Of a stretch of 15,182 nucleotides of DNA, positions 7,630-15,182 are shown one piece after another. Position 1 is the first letter of the stretch. Every line of letters starts with the position of its first letter. A program made the position numbers and the translations under genes. The DNA comes from Chrysochromulina tobinii (taxonomy: Eukaryota; Haptophyta; Prymnesiales; Chrysochromulinaceae), in the NCBI GenBank assembly GCA_001275005.1, contig JWZX01001008.1:1-15182 (forward strand), in the 5' to 3' direction. Under the pieces are notes generated by a model. That model made no database searches. It was not told where the DNA came from and worked only from the letters and a program-made list of their open reading frames with translations.

Positions 7630-8577
7630 TCACTCCATCGTCGGTGGCGGTGGGCCACGCAAGAAACGTGAGATCGACGCTAAGGTGGGCAGCACGAGCG
7701 GCACGCTTTTGACGTAATGCTGGTAGTTCGGGTCGGCGCCATATTTCTTGTCGGCGAGCTTGACAGCGTTGGCGATGACGTCGGTGGCTTGAGCGTAGAA
7801 GAGAGCGAGCAAGAAGAGCGGCGACAAGGCGGCGCCGGCCAAGCGTCCACCACGCCGCAGCCAGCCAGCACCCAGTGGAGACGCGGCGAGTAGCGTAGGC
7901 GCATTGAAGAGGAAGATGCCCGTCCAGACCATGAGGTTACCCAGCCAGTTCGGGTGCTGCGAGATCTGCCACACACCGGCATCGCAAAACTTGTTGCGTG
8001 TTTGCGGATCCCGCTTGAACATCCACTTCTGCGCATCGGCCGCCGTCTCAAGGGCCAGCCCGATGACGTACGCTGCCATGCCTGTGTACGTGACCCACCC
8101 GCCGAAAGCGGGGCGCCCGGCGAGTGGCACGCCGCAGGCGATTGTGTGCGGCAGGCTGACGATGAAGCCCCAGAGGAAGGAGATCATCCAGAAGCCAAAG
8201 GCGCCCGTGGTCGTGGAGAGCGTCTCGTCTAGTCGCATGTCCCGTTTATTCTGCAGCGCGCGGTAGAAGAGGAAGCTCGACAGCTTCGTGGCCCAGATGG
8301 CAACGCCCACTGACGAGATCGACTGCCGCAAATCGCCACGGCCACCAACGGTGAGCGCAGCGACCGCGAAGACGCCCGTGCCGATGAGGTCCAGGTGGTA
8401 GTGCCAATTCGTGGCTGCGCTGATGCCAAACCCCACCGTGTTCGCGGCTCCGAAGACGAGAGCCGACTGCGCGAGTGCCGGTACTCCGCCGCCAGTGGAA
8501 GCGGCGGCCGCGGCTGATAGTATGGGGCTTGTGGAAAGCGCCCGCGACGCGATTGCAGCGAGCGATCGCAGTGGCAT
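7630..8577 (-). CDS. DUF1295 / steroid 5-alpha-reductase-like membrane protein with mitochondrial-type leader
   Basis: A 315-residue multi-pass membrane protein of the DUF1295 group, related to the C-terminal domain of 3-oxo-5-alpha-steroid dehydrogenases. The signature is ETAADAQKWMFK (177-188) followed by GVWQISQHPNWLGN (201-214), with a late YQHYVKSVPLVLP segment. The family consensus near here is roughly SRHPNYxGE; Arg is Gln, Tyr is Trp and Glu is Asn in this protein, so substrate or cofactor contacts may differ. About six to seven hydrophobic helices are visible. The N-terminus (MPLRSLAAIASRALSTSP) has Arg, Ser and Ala and no acid, which fits a mitochondrial presequence. ATG 8577 is the only in-frame ATG before the domain. 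The physiological substrate of such proteins is mostly unknown. Confidence 0.85.
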   Translation of the reverse strand: MPLRSLAAIASRALSTSPILSAAAAASTGGGVPALAQSALVFGAANTVGFGISAATNWHYHLDLIGTGVFAVAALTVGGRGDLRQSISSVGVAIWATKLSSFLFYRALQNKRDMRLDETLSTTTGAFGFWMISFLWGFIVSLPHTIACGVPLAGRPAFGGWVTYTGMAAYVIGLALETAADAQKWMFKRDPQTRNKFCDAGVWQISQHPNWLGNLMVWTGIFLFNAPTLLAASPLGAGWLRRGGRLAGAALSPLFLLALFYAQATDVIANAVKLADKKYGADPNYQHYVKSVPLVLPTLASISRFLRGPPPPTME

Positions 8578-8865
8578 GGCGGCCGCACGTGAAGATGATG
8601 GAAGTACTGTTGGACTGGTGAGCTCGCGCGGAGATTTCGTGAAGCAGAAAAATACTTCGAGCAGCCGCACTGCGCAATTACACAACCATGCTGTTGCTCC
8701 AAATAGCTCTCCATGCCTCGTTATATGGTTATATGGTATGCTCCATGCATGGTAGTCTGCCTGTATGATTAAAATGCGGCCGCCAAATCAAGAAATCATC
8801 CAAGCCAGCGCCTCCGCTCCTCATCCTAATCCCTCACGGGTTTACGTCCTTCGAGGCATCCGATC
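8578..8865. promoter_or_regulatory. 5' region of the DUF1295 gene
   Basis: This 288-bp gap lies between the DUF1295 start codon and the RSH stop codon. It includes CACGTG (8586-8591) just upstream of the ATG, an ATATGG direct repeat (about 8724-8737) and the palindrome CCATGCATGG (about 8742-8751). No coding signal is seen. A promoter role is inferred from position. Confidence 0.35.
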
Positions 8866-10189
8866 TCATGAGATCTCATTCTCATTCGCCTCGAATGACG
8901 AGGCATGGTGCATGCAGCTCATCTGGTACTGCGGCAGCCGGTTCCGTAGCGGACGGAGGCGCAGGACGAGGTCGCGCGCGCGGTCGGCGTCGAGGGCGGG
9001 CTCGTTGAGGCGCAGGATGAGCCGTCTCAAGCGCGAACCGCTCACGCCGCTCGACATCTCCGCCTCGTCGGCGCTCATCATGCCCCCGGCGGCGCTCGTG
9101 CGCAGGCGCAGCGGTTCACTGGGCGGGGGCATCGCTCGTCGCACGGCGGCGAGCGCCCGGTCATCGAGCCCAAAGTAAGCGGCGGCGCGCTGCAGCCGGC
9201 CGGGCAGCACGACCGACGAGAGGCGCGCCGCCCACTTTTGGTGCCGCGGCTGGTCGTCCGAGCAGTGGCGCTGCGCGAGCTCCGCGAGCTCTGAGCCCAC
9301 CTCGTGCGCACCCAAGTAGTGCGCGAGCGGCACGAAGACACGCGCCGTCTCCTGCGCCTTGCGCGCGCGCTTGTGCGGCTTCATCGCCGAGAGCGTGCGC
9401 ATGTTGTGAAGCCGGTCCGCCACCTTGAGCACCGCCACGCGCCAGTCGCCCGCGCACGCGTCCAGAAGCTGCAGCAGGTCGCCGCTCTCCAGGCAGAGAG
9501 CGCCCATGCCCATGAGCTCAAGCTCGGCGACCTTCTCCTCGGGCAGCTTGGAGACGCGCGTGACGCCCTGCACAAGCGTGCGGACCTCCTCGCCGAATTT
9601 GGCCTCCACCTCGCCAAAGGTGAGCGGCGTATCCTCGATGGCGTCATGCAGGAGCGCGGCCACCACACACGAAGCGTCCATCCCCCAGCTCGCGACCAGC
9701 TCGGCGACGGCGACAGGGTGCGTGACGAAGGGCGACCCATCGCGACGCGTCTGCCCTGAGTGCACCTGCGTCGCAAGCTTGAGCGCCTGGAAGCACGTCG
9801 CGCGGTCCTCCTCGGGCAGGTACCTGCATTTGAGAAGGGCGGGGAACGTCAGATGAGGGATGGGCATGTGGAGAAGGGGGTGAGTGGGGCACTGAGGGCA
9901 CCGAGCGCGCGCGAAAGGCTCACAACGCGATTGTACTGCCGAGCAGGGGGCAGCCCCGCGCGCCTCTCGCTGCGCACGCCAGCAACGGGACGGGGGAAAA
10001 CTGTTTTCCCCCCTAAGTGGGCGTTTGGCCGCACAGGCTTGAAGCGCACCTTGTAGCCTGCGCAAGGGAGCTCTCCCAGAGCTGGCTGGGCGGTTTGGTC
10101 GCCGTTGGCAGCCCGCCCGCCACCCAGCCCGCCTCAACTGTGCCCAGGAGGAAAACGGCAAGCACAGTGAATAACGACCTCGTGGCCAT
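8866..10189 (-). CDS. HD-domain RelA/SpoT homologue (ppGpp hydrolase type), two exons, signal peptide
   Basis: Spliced model: exon 1 10189-10050, exon 2 9823-8866, giving 365 residues. Exon 1 encodes a signal peptide (MATRS, hydrophobic LFTVLAVFLLG, likely cleavage after VEA at 20) and a short linker; exon 2 encodes the RSH hydrolase domain. Metal and catalytic residues are in place: THP (His82), LLHDAIED (His106, Asp107, Glu110, Asp111) and KVADRLHNMRT (Asp183, Asn187), followed by VPLAHYLG. Such domains remove pyrophosphate from (p)ppGpp. No synthetase, TGS or ACT domain is present, so it resembles small alarmone hydrolases such as Mesh1. The His82 to His106 spacing (24) matches the family, and there is an extra stretch of about 10 residues before Asp183. 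The signal peptide plus linker would fit plastid import in an alga with a complex plastid, or secretion; this is inference. Without splicing, exon 2 has no good start and exon 1 stops at 10013. Confidence 0.85.
9824..10049 (-). other. Spliceosomal intron in the RSH gene
   Basis: A 226-bp intron. The donor is CAAG|GTGCGC and the acceptor AAATGCAG|G; upstream of the acceptor are a CTGAC branch-like element and a pyrimidine-rich stretch (TTCCCCGCCCTTCTC). Exon 1 ends after two bases of a codon and exon 2 supplies the third, so the join keeps frame and links the signal peptide to the RSH domain (QATR|YLPEED). It contains a near-perfect hairpin at 9992-10012. Confidence 0.85.
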
Positions 10190-10316
10190 CTTCTTGAAGC
10201 GCGAGACCTCGATCCAGATGACAAAACGAGGTTTCGTTGAAATTTCTTGATTCCGCACAGCCGGGCCACGTTTGGAAAACGAGAATCCAATCTTACTCGA
10301 GCATCCTTTCAATAGG

Positions 10317-11347
10317 TCAAAGTGAAACGTGAAATGAAGGAGTGATGGCCGCCGGAGCACCGCTTGCGCCCGAGTACGCTGAGTACTTGGACAGCGCGCG
10401 CAGCGATCGCTCGAGCGAGAACTCCTTGGCGCGCAGCGCCTTGGCCTTGTTCTTGTAGTCGGCCAACGCATCGGAGACAGCGCCGTCTGGCTGCTGGGCC
10501 TGTGGGGGGCGTTGCAGCTGGGCGGTTTCGAACGAGGCGGGCGCCGGGTAGAGTGCGCTCGTGACGGCGCTCGCGAGCCGGCTCGTCGATTGGCTACGCG
10601 AGACGCCCGCAGTGGTGGTGTCGTTCACGTCCGTCGAGCCCGTCATCGTGATGAATCCCCTCGCGACGGGTGGCGCGGGCATGAGCGGCCCACCGGCACC
10701 GTTCTCGAAGGCGACCGAAGGGACCAATGGGGACGTCGAAGCCGTCGAATGAGATCCTGCGGGCGCGGGCGCCGTCGGCGGCGAGTGACCGAGCCCGAGC
10801 GAGACACAGACCGTGCGCTCGGCCGCGTTGCCGTTGGACGACTCGGACGGCGACGGCGCGGCTCGCTGCTTCTCCGCGCCCACCGCGCCGCCCGTCGCGC
10901 TCAAGCTCGCGTACCAGGAGCCTCCGCCGGACCGGTGCTGTGACGCGATGACGTCGGTCGCCGAGAAGGAGGCAAGGGCGCGCAACTGCCGCTCGAGGGC
11001 GACCTCCCGCTGCGAACGGCTCCCGCGCGGCGGTGAGGCGCCGAGCTCCGCCGCCTCCTCGGCGGGCGTCGCCGGATCATGATACGGTGCCGGGGCATCG
11101 TACGCAGCCGATAGCTCATGCACAAGTGCCGGCTGCGGACGCGGCGCCACACCTCCTCCGACGGGGGCCCCCGGGGGGGGCGACATGAGCGAGCCGGCTG
11201 TGGAACCGTCACCCAGTAAGCTCCCGAGCGAGATCGTAACGGTCCGAGGTTCGGCCGGTGCCGGCGCCGTACCGGGCGCTCGACCCGGCGCGCTCGGTGG
11301 GGTGCTCGCTGCCCAGTGGAGGGCTCTGTGCACGTCCATCCGCGCCT

Positions 11348-11384
<37 letters not shown>

Positions 11385-13488
11385 TGCCGCCGCCGCCGCC
11401 ACCTGCGCATCGTACTCACGCGGCGTGGGGAGCGCTGCCGCCACCGCAGCCGCGTGCCCACCGGTGGCCCACGAAGGAGCGGGGGGGGGAGGGACTGGCG
11501 GGGGCGCGGGGGGCAGCAGCGCGTACGCGGGCAGCCGGAACGCAGGCGCGTCGTACATGCTCGGGGCAGGCGCGCCGCTGTTGGGCGCCGCGCGCGCCAA
11601 GCGCTCGAGATGATACTGCTGCCGATAGCGGCTCGCCTCCGTGCGCAGCCCTCGCACCTCCCGGTGCAGCGCGGCGGTCGACTGGTAGTACCACGGCGCC
11701 CCGGAGCGCTCGTCGGAGAGCTGCTGCTGCTGCTGCTGCTGGGATGACGGCGGTGGCGCGGGCAGGGGCGCCGTGGGAGCGGAGGCTGGGCGCGGCGGTT
11801 GCGAAGGCGCAGGCGCCGTGGCGGGCGCCGGCACGGGCGCCCACTGCGCCCACTCGCGCCCGCCCTCGTACCTGTCCTCATGACCGTTGCCGAAACTCGC
11901 TATGGAGACGGATCCGTTGCCGTGGCCGCGACGCGCCGAGTCGGGCGAGTAGCACGCGCTCGGCGGCGCGCTCGGCGGACGTGGCCGCTCACCCCCGGAG
12001 CTGTGAATGGAGTGAGACCGCTCGCCGCCGGAGCTGTGAATGGAGTGAGGCCGCTCGCCGCCGGCGCCGCCCGCGGTGGCAGGGGTGGCGGCGACGGTGG
12101 GCAGCCCGTGCGCGATGAGGCGCGTGTTTGAGCGCTCGAGCTCGCCTTGGAGCTGCGCGACCTTGGCCTTGAGCGTCGCCACCTCGTCCCGTAGGCGCAG
12201 GATGAGCTGTTCCTGGGGATCGAGCTTGACCACCGGCTTGTTCCGGATGGCGCCCGCCGAGCACGCGTAGTGCAGCGTGCGGATCGACTCGTCCGCGTAC
12301 GCGAGGAAGGGCGAGCAGCACGCGATCATGAGCGTGTGCGCCGAGCCACCCAGGGAATCGGCGAGCAATTTGGTGAGGGTCGAGTCGCGGTATGGCACGT
12401 GAGCGGGCACGCGGGCGAGACCAGAGGGCTGGCGGGACTCGGGGCCGTTGCGCGCTTCGAGGGCAAGGGCCTTGATCACCTGGCCGAGCGCAAAGAGCGA
12501 TTTGTTGATCGAGCCCGCCTCCTTGAGCCCCGTGCCATGCGAGTGGGTCGAGCGCACGTTCTCGGAGCCGGCGAGGTCGAGGAGCGAGATCTTGCCGTAG
12601 CGCGCCGCCGCCGGCCGGCCCGTGCCGTCGTCGTCGTCGAGTGCGTCGATGTACACGGAGAAGATGGCGTGCGAGCGCGACGAGTCCAAGTTCATCTGGT
12701 GAACGCCGCGCGACCGGTGCTCGAGCCCCTTGGCGATCACGTACTGTAGATCGCGCAGCCCGCGGCACTGGACCACCGACAGGTCCTCGACGTAGAAGCC
12801 GCCGTTGACCGAGCCGCGTACGGACAGCGGCGCGCCCGGTTCGATGAGGTCCACCACCTGCTCGTTGTAAATCTCGAGGTACGTCGCGCGCACCGTGTGC
12901 TGCACGCCCGAGCGCCGCCCGATGGCCTCGTACAAATAGTGAGCCGCGCGCTGCATAAGGCCGGCGGACGCGGGCAGCGGGTCGGCGTTGCCGGGCATCG
13001 CGGAGACCGACGAGGTGGCGCGGGTGGCCGTCGGGCCGGAGACGGTGTACTGTCTTGCCGCTGCCCGTCTGGCCGTAGGCGAAGACAGTTGACATGTAGC
13101 CGTCGAGCGCTGCGTCGAGCATCTCGCACATCCCGCAGCCGTCGAAGAGCTCTGCCTGCGTCGTCGGCCGGTCGTGCACGGAATCGAAGTTGAAGGAGCG
13201 CACGCGCGGACCACGCACGGCCCAGGAGGCGGCTGCGTTGCCGGCATCGGCGCCGGCGCTGCCGTCGAGATCCAGCATGAGCGTGTGGCCGTCGTCGCCA
13301 CAAATGATGCCCTCGGGCGCTCCCGCGCGGTCGAGCGGCGGGCGCACGCGCACAGCCACGCGCACGCGTGAACCGGTGATTGAAGACGGCGCCTCGGAGA
13401 CGAACGACGCGCGCGTCGAAGGACGCGACATTGCCAGCTGGTACCGGCGCAGTGATTGGCGCAGTTCTCGGGTGTTTTTGTCGCGCAT
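10317..13488 (-). CDS. KIF12-like kinesin motor protein, frameshifted by one base at 13050
   Basis: Microtubule motor with N-terminal motor domain, about 1056 residues if the extra base is ignored. Motor: VRVAVRVRPP, P-loop GQTGSGKT (139-146), YTVSG, YLEIYNEQVVDL (203-214), GGFYVEDL, switch I NLDSSRSH (266-273), switch II DLAGSE (304-309), INKSLFALGQ and YRDSTLTKLLADSLGG (366-381). GFYVE, the YRDSTLTKLL block and the neck after AIRNKPVVKLDPQEQ resemble KIF12/kinesin-16. A short neck coiled coil spans about 420-456. The tail is low complexity (Pro, poly-Gln, poly-Ala) with duplicated short modules. One extra base (C on the plus strand, 13050) sits directly after the P-loop Thr codon: bases 13488-13051 read in one frame and 13049-10317 in another, so as written the product would end early. 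Either an assembly error or real damage is possible; the open, conserved 910 codons after it favour error. Start: ATG 13488, alternatives 13545 and 13431, or an upstream exon spliced at 13496/13495. Confidence 0.85.
11347..11400. repeat. GCC trinucleotide repeat (poly-Ala in kinesin tail)
   Basis: About 18 triplets of GCC (plus strand), with one GCT interruption, encode a run of about 18 Ala in the kinesin tail. Alanine runs of this length are prone to replication slippage. Confidence 0.9.
11721..11741. repeat. CTG x7 repeat (poly-Gln in kinesin tail)
   Basis: Seven CTG triplets on the plus strand are read as seven CAG (Gln) codons on the minus strand in the kinesin tail. Confidence 0.9.
11985..12064. 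repeat. 33-bp tandem repeat in kinesin tail
   Basis: Two full 33-bp copies (11985-12017, 12018-12050) and one partial copy (12051-12064) encode GGERPHSIHSS-type units shortly after the neck coiled coil. Ser/His-rich repeats here are likely disordered. Confidence 0.9.
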
Positions 13489-13495
13489 GCAGCTG

Positions 13496-13545
13496 CTGGG
13501 GGGAGGGGGGGAGGGGGGGGAAGTGGAAAGGTTGTATAGGGGCAT
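13496..13545 (-). promoter_or_regulatory. C-tract and possible 3' splice site upstream of the kinesin start
   Basis: On the minus strand, pyrimidine runs of 8, 7 and 6 C separated by single T (13520-13498) end in CCCCAG at 13496, followed after seven bases by ATG 13488. This has the form of a 3' splice acceptor, so the kinesin may have an upstream exon. Alternatively it is a C-rich leader with TATA-like sequences (CATATAGT near 13550, CCTATAC near 13535) just upstream. I cannot decide between these from sequence. Confidence 0.4.
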
Positions 13546-14028
13546 ACTATATGCTGCACGATCCAACTCGTGCTCCTCGACGCCGATCAGGCGCAACAAC
13601 TCAATCCCTTACACTTCCTCCTTGCTGCTCGCGTTTCCCGCCCGCGGCCCGCCGCGCCGTGCTCGAAGCCCAGCACCCGGGGGGGCACCACTAACGCGCT
13701 TCCGCGTCGCTCACGCCTCAGCGTACGCCTTGGGCCGCCACGCTAAGCCAGGGTACGCCACGCGCCCCCGGCCTCACGTGACTCGTCGACCAACTTGAGG
13801 CGCGGGTGTAGGCCCAGCTCTTCTCAAACGAGCCTATCAACACGTCGGGCCCCCGGCCACTTGATTTGAGGGCACGTGATGGGCGCCATCTGCAGAGAGC
13901 GGGATGTGGCTACCGCTTACGAGAACAATCCTGTCTACTTCGCTCCTGCTGCGCAGGTAATTGTCTAATTGAGCACCTGGGTGTACTAGTAGCGCAGGAC
14001 GATAAGTCGCAGGCGGTCCTCGCGAGTG
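13546..14028. other. Intergenic stretch, no gene recognised
   Basis: No convincing protein or RNA gene is visible. It must include the 5' region of the kinesin gene. Two CACGTG sites lie at 13775-13780 and 13873-13878. A short plus-strand frame from ATG 13879 ends in CAG|GTAATT, which looks like an exon donor, but it has only about 26 codons and no partner exon. Confidence 0.4.
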
Positions 14029-14379
14029 TCATTCCTCATCGTATTTATGCCGGTGAGGATGCAGCAAGTGCGCCCGCAGTGGGTCTTTGCCCACCACGTA
14101 CCGCATGCGGGCCTTCGCCCACTTTCGGTTGACATTGGGCCAAAAGGATTTTTTTCACACATCAGGTGCGAGCCTGGAAAAGTCCAGCTGCTCGTCACAA
14201 CGAAGCCTTGACCACTGCTGCTGCACTTGCGCTGTCGCCAAGCCCCAAGTGTTCCTAATCTGAATACCAAAGCAACGCTGCATCGCGTCACATTCGCCGC
14301 GGTCAAATGAAAAGCCCACGCTTTGCAGGCTTCGCTCGGGCTCACAAAGTTGGGTGCGCATGTATCCCTCGTCTGCCAT
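14029..14379 (-). pseudogene. Degenerate reading frame of unknown family, one in-frame stop
   Basis: From ATG 14379 a minus-strand frame runs 74 codons to TGA at 14157-14155 and then, in the same frame, about 41 more codons to TGA at 14031-14029. The first part reads protein-like (ADEGYMRTQLCEPERSLQ, GIQIRNTWGLATAQVQQQW, LDFSRLAPD). The second is Lys/Arg/His-rich (SFWPNVNRKWAKARMRYV, KDPLRAHLLHPHRHKY). GC content is lower than in the neighbouring genes and codon use is less GC-biased, which suggests a different origin. I do not recognise the family. A mobile-element remnant or a pseudogene with one nonsense mutation are both possible, and so is a chance frame. Confidence 0.35.
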
Positions 14380-14769
14380 CAACGAAGCTCCTCGCGTAAC
14401 TGCACAAGCTCGCGTTCATATCGTCGTAACGTCGCGGATGCGCCCCCGGCTGCTCACGCCGCCGCGCGCGCTCTCCGAGCCGGCTAGGTCCACAAGGCAC
14501 AGCTTCGCACTGTGCGACGGCGGCGGGTGCGGGTGAGCGGGTGCGGCGGGTGCGGCGGGTGAGGGAGCTGGTCCGGGCTCCGGGTGCTCCAGGCGCAGGA
14601 TGAAGATGGCGTGGGAGCGACTTGAGAGCTCGTTGGCGTGCATGGCCGCCGTGGCGCGCGCTGCGTGCCCGCGCTGCAGCAGCGCCAGCACCTCCACCGA
14701 GCTCACCACGACCTCGCTCAGCCCTTCCACGTACACACCGCGCTGGATGGCTGCTTCGTAGGGTCTCTA
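14379..14769 (-). pseudogene. Kinesin motor remnant with internal deletion
   Basis: The minus-strand frame reads AAIQRGVYVEGLSEVVVSS, VLALLQRG, then ELSSRSHAIFIL (switch I) and KLCLVDLAGSESARGG (switch II), which is the middle of a kinesin motor. Between switches I and II lies a Pro/Ala-rich insert. There is no P-loop upstream: a TAG at 14769-14767 precedes RPYEAAIQRG. About 30 bases after DLAGSE, another frame gives LRRYERELVQLREELR then TGA (14381-14379), which resembles the coiled coil that follows a kinesin motor. The roughly 130 residues that should lie between are absent. GTGAGC after SARGG resembles a splice donor and the TAG a splice acceptor, so a rearranged multi-exon gene is possible; a decayed copy seems more likely. 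The fragment differs in sequence from the KIF12-like gene at 10317-13488. Confidence 0.6.
14723..14751 (-). repeat. 29-bp direct repeat, copy 1 (kinesin AIQRGVYVEG)
   Basis: This 29-bp segment recurs at 14880-14908 with two mismatches. Both fall at third codon positions and are synonymous in the kinesin frame (Gly and Tyr codons). Copy 1 leads into the rest of the kinesin remnant. Confidence 0.85.
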
Positions 14770-14879
14770 CGCGCCTGTCCTTTGGTTATGGGCGAGTAGA
14801 TCGGATCTCTGTGCCTCGTCGGCGCGATTCGTGCTGGTAGACGAGTGACGGACGACACGCTGCAGCTGCGCGGTGGTTG

Positions 14880-14908
14880 CCTTCCACATACACGCCGCGC
14901 TGGATGGC
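14880..14908 (-). repeat. 29-bp direct repeat, copy 2 (isolated kinesin AIQRGVYVEG)
   Basis: Second copy of the 29-bp kinesin segment. It is preceded on the minus strand by CCATGCAG|G, which looks like a splice acceptor, but homology to kinesin stops after VEG and the frame continues into unrelated residues. Confidence 0.85.
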
Positions 14909-14941
14909 GCGACCTGCATGGATGTGGGCCGCTGCGGCTGA

Positions 14942-15182
14942 GGCCATGCATCGTCTTGCGCAAGGCCCTGGCATCAAAGTCCCACCCGAAGAAGCCCAGT
15001 ACAACGCGTCGGGCGCGCGAACGACGAGAACGTCGACGAGGACGAGCGTTCGGACGCGGATGCGAACGTAATCGGCTCCCTGGACTCAGAAGACTATCTC
15101 GTGAACGCAGGGTCAAACGAGGCGAGAAAGAGAATGAGAGACACCATGGCTCCACTCAACAACAAAACACAAACATCCACGT
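14942..15182 (+). CDS. Possible acidic protein segment running off the right edge
   Basis: The plus frame after the TGA at 14939 is open to the window end without an ATG near its start. Its last 55 codons give an acidic stretch (NDENVDEDERSDADANVIGS, then DSEDYLVNAGSNEARKRMRD). The neighbouring frame just upstream also looks protein-like (AEAMHRLAQGPGIKVPPEEA), so a frameshift or intron near 15010-15020 may join them. The family is not recognised, and the frame could be open by chance in GC-rich DNA. Confidence 0.2.

Noticed and set aside
10050-10290. Unspliced N-terminal extension of the RSH protein to 10290.
   Set aside because: The extension is Arg/Pro-rich and lacks a family match, while the two-exon model gives a signal peptide, canonical splice sites and exact phase.
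13051-13559. Kinesin start at 13559 by reading the downstream frame continuously upstream.
   Set aside because: Upstream of 13050 that frame gives Arg/Cys/Pro-rich sequence without kinesin motifs, whereas the other frame gives VRVAVRVRPP and the P-loop.
2463-13878. CACGTG (E-box/G-box) sites in several intergenic gaps (2463, 8586, 13775, 13873).
   Set aside because: In DNA this GC-rich a handful of such hexamers per 15 kb is expected by chance, and they also occur inside genes.
13879-13965. Small plus-strand exon MGAICRERDVATAYENNP... ending in CAG|GTAATT.
   Set aside because: Only about 26 codons, no recognisable family, and no partner exon with matching phase could be found in the window.
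1-15182. CRISPR array, insertion sequence, prophage or bacterial operon.
   Set aside because: No spaced direct repeats, transposase or ribosome-binding-site pattern; the tandem repeats present are in-frame codon repeats within eukaryotic genes.

Overview
This is nuclear DNA of a GC-rich eukaryote, probably a microbial alga. The proteins are eukaryotic: a FANCM-type helicase, an inositol-polyphosphate 5-phosphatase and a kinesin motor. One gene carries a GT-AG intron with a CTGAC branch-like site and a pyrimidine tract. Genes are packed tightly, with intergenic gaps of 127 to 650 bp, few introns, and long Ala/Pro/Gly low-complexity tracts. An HD-type RelA/SpoT protein with an N-terminal signal peptide fits an alga with a complex (secondary) plastid. 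A haptophyte is my best guess, but nothing in the window proves the lineage.

Layout from left to right. 1-2409 (minus): the N-terminal 803 residues of a FANCM/Mph1-type DNA helicase, whose reading frame stays open through the left edge. 2410-2573: a short divergent promoter. 2574-5312 (plus): a 912-residue protein in which an alpha/beta-hydrolase fold seems to be interrupted by a Pro-rich segment, a PDZ domain and an Ala-rich helix. 5313-5959: a convergent gene-poor spacer. 5960-7327 (minus): inositol-polyphosphate 5-phosphatase. 7630-8577 (minus): DUF1295 membrane protein with a mitochondrial-type leader. 8866-10189 (minus): two-exon HD-only RelA/SpoT (ppGpp hydrolase-type) protein. 10317-13488 (minus): KIF12-like kinesin with one extra base just after the P-loop. 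13546-15182: a disordered region with remnants of a second kinesin, a duplicated 29-bp kinesin exon piece, and unassigned degenerate reading frames.

The genes do not form a pathway; this is ordinary eukaryotic gene order with unrelated neighbours. The four intact minus-strand genes between 5960 and 13488 run head to tail. The points most worth following are the nested hydrolase/PDZ protein whose nucleophile position is His, the secreted or plastid-directed HD-only RSH protein, the single-base frameshift in the kinesin P-loop region with its duplicated tail modules, and the decayed kinesin locus on the right.
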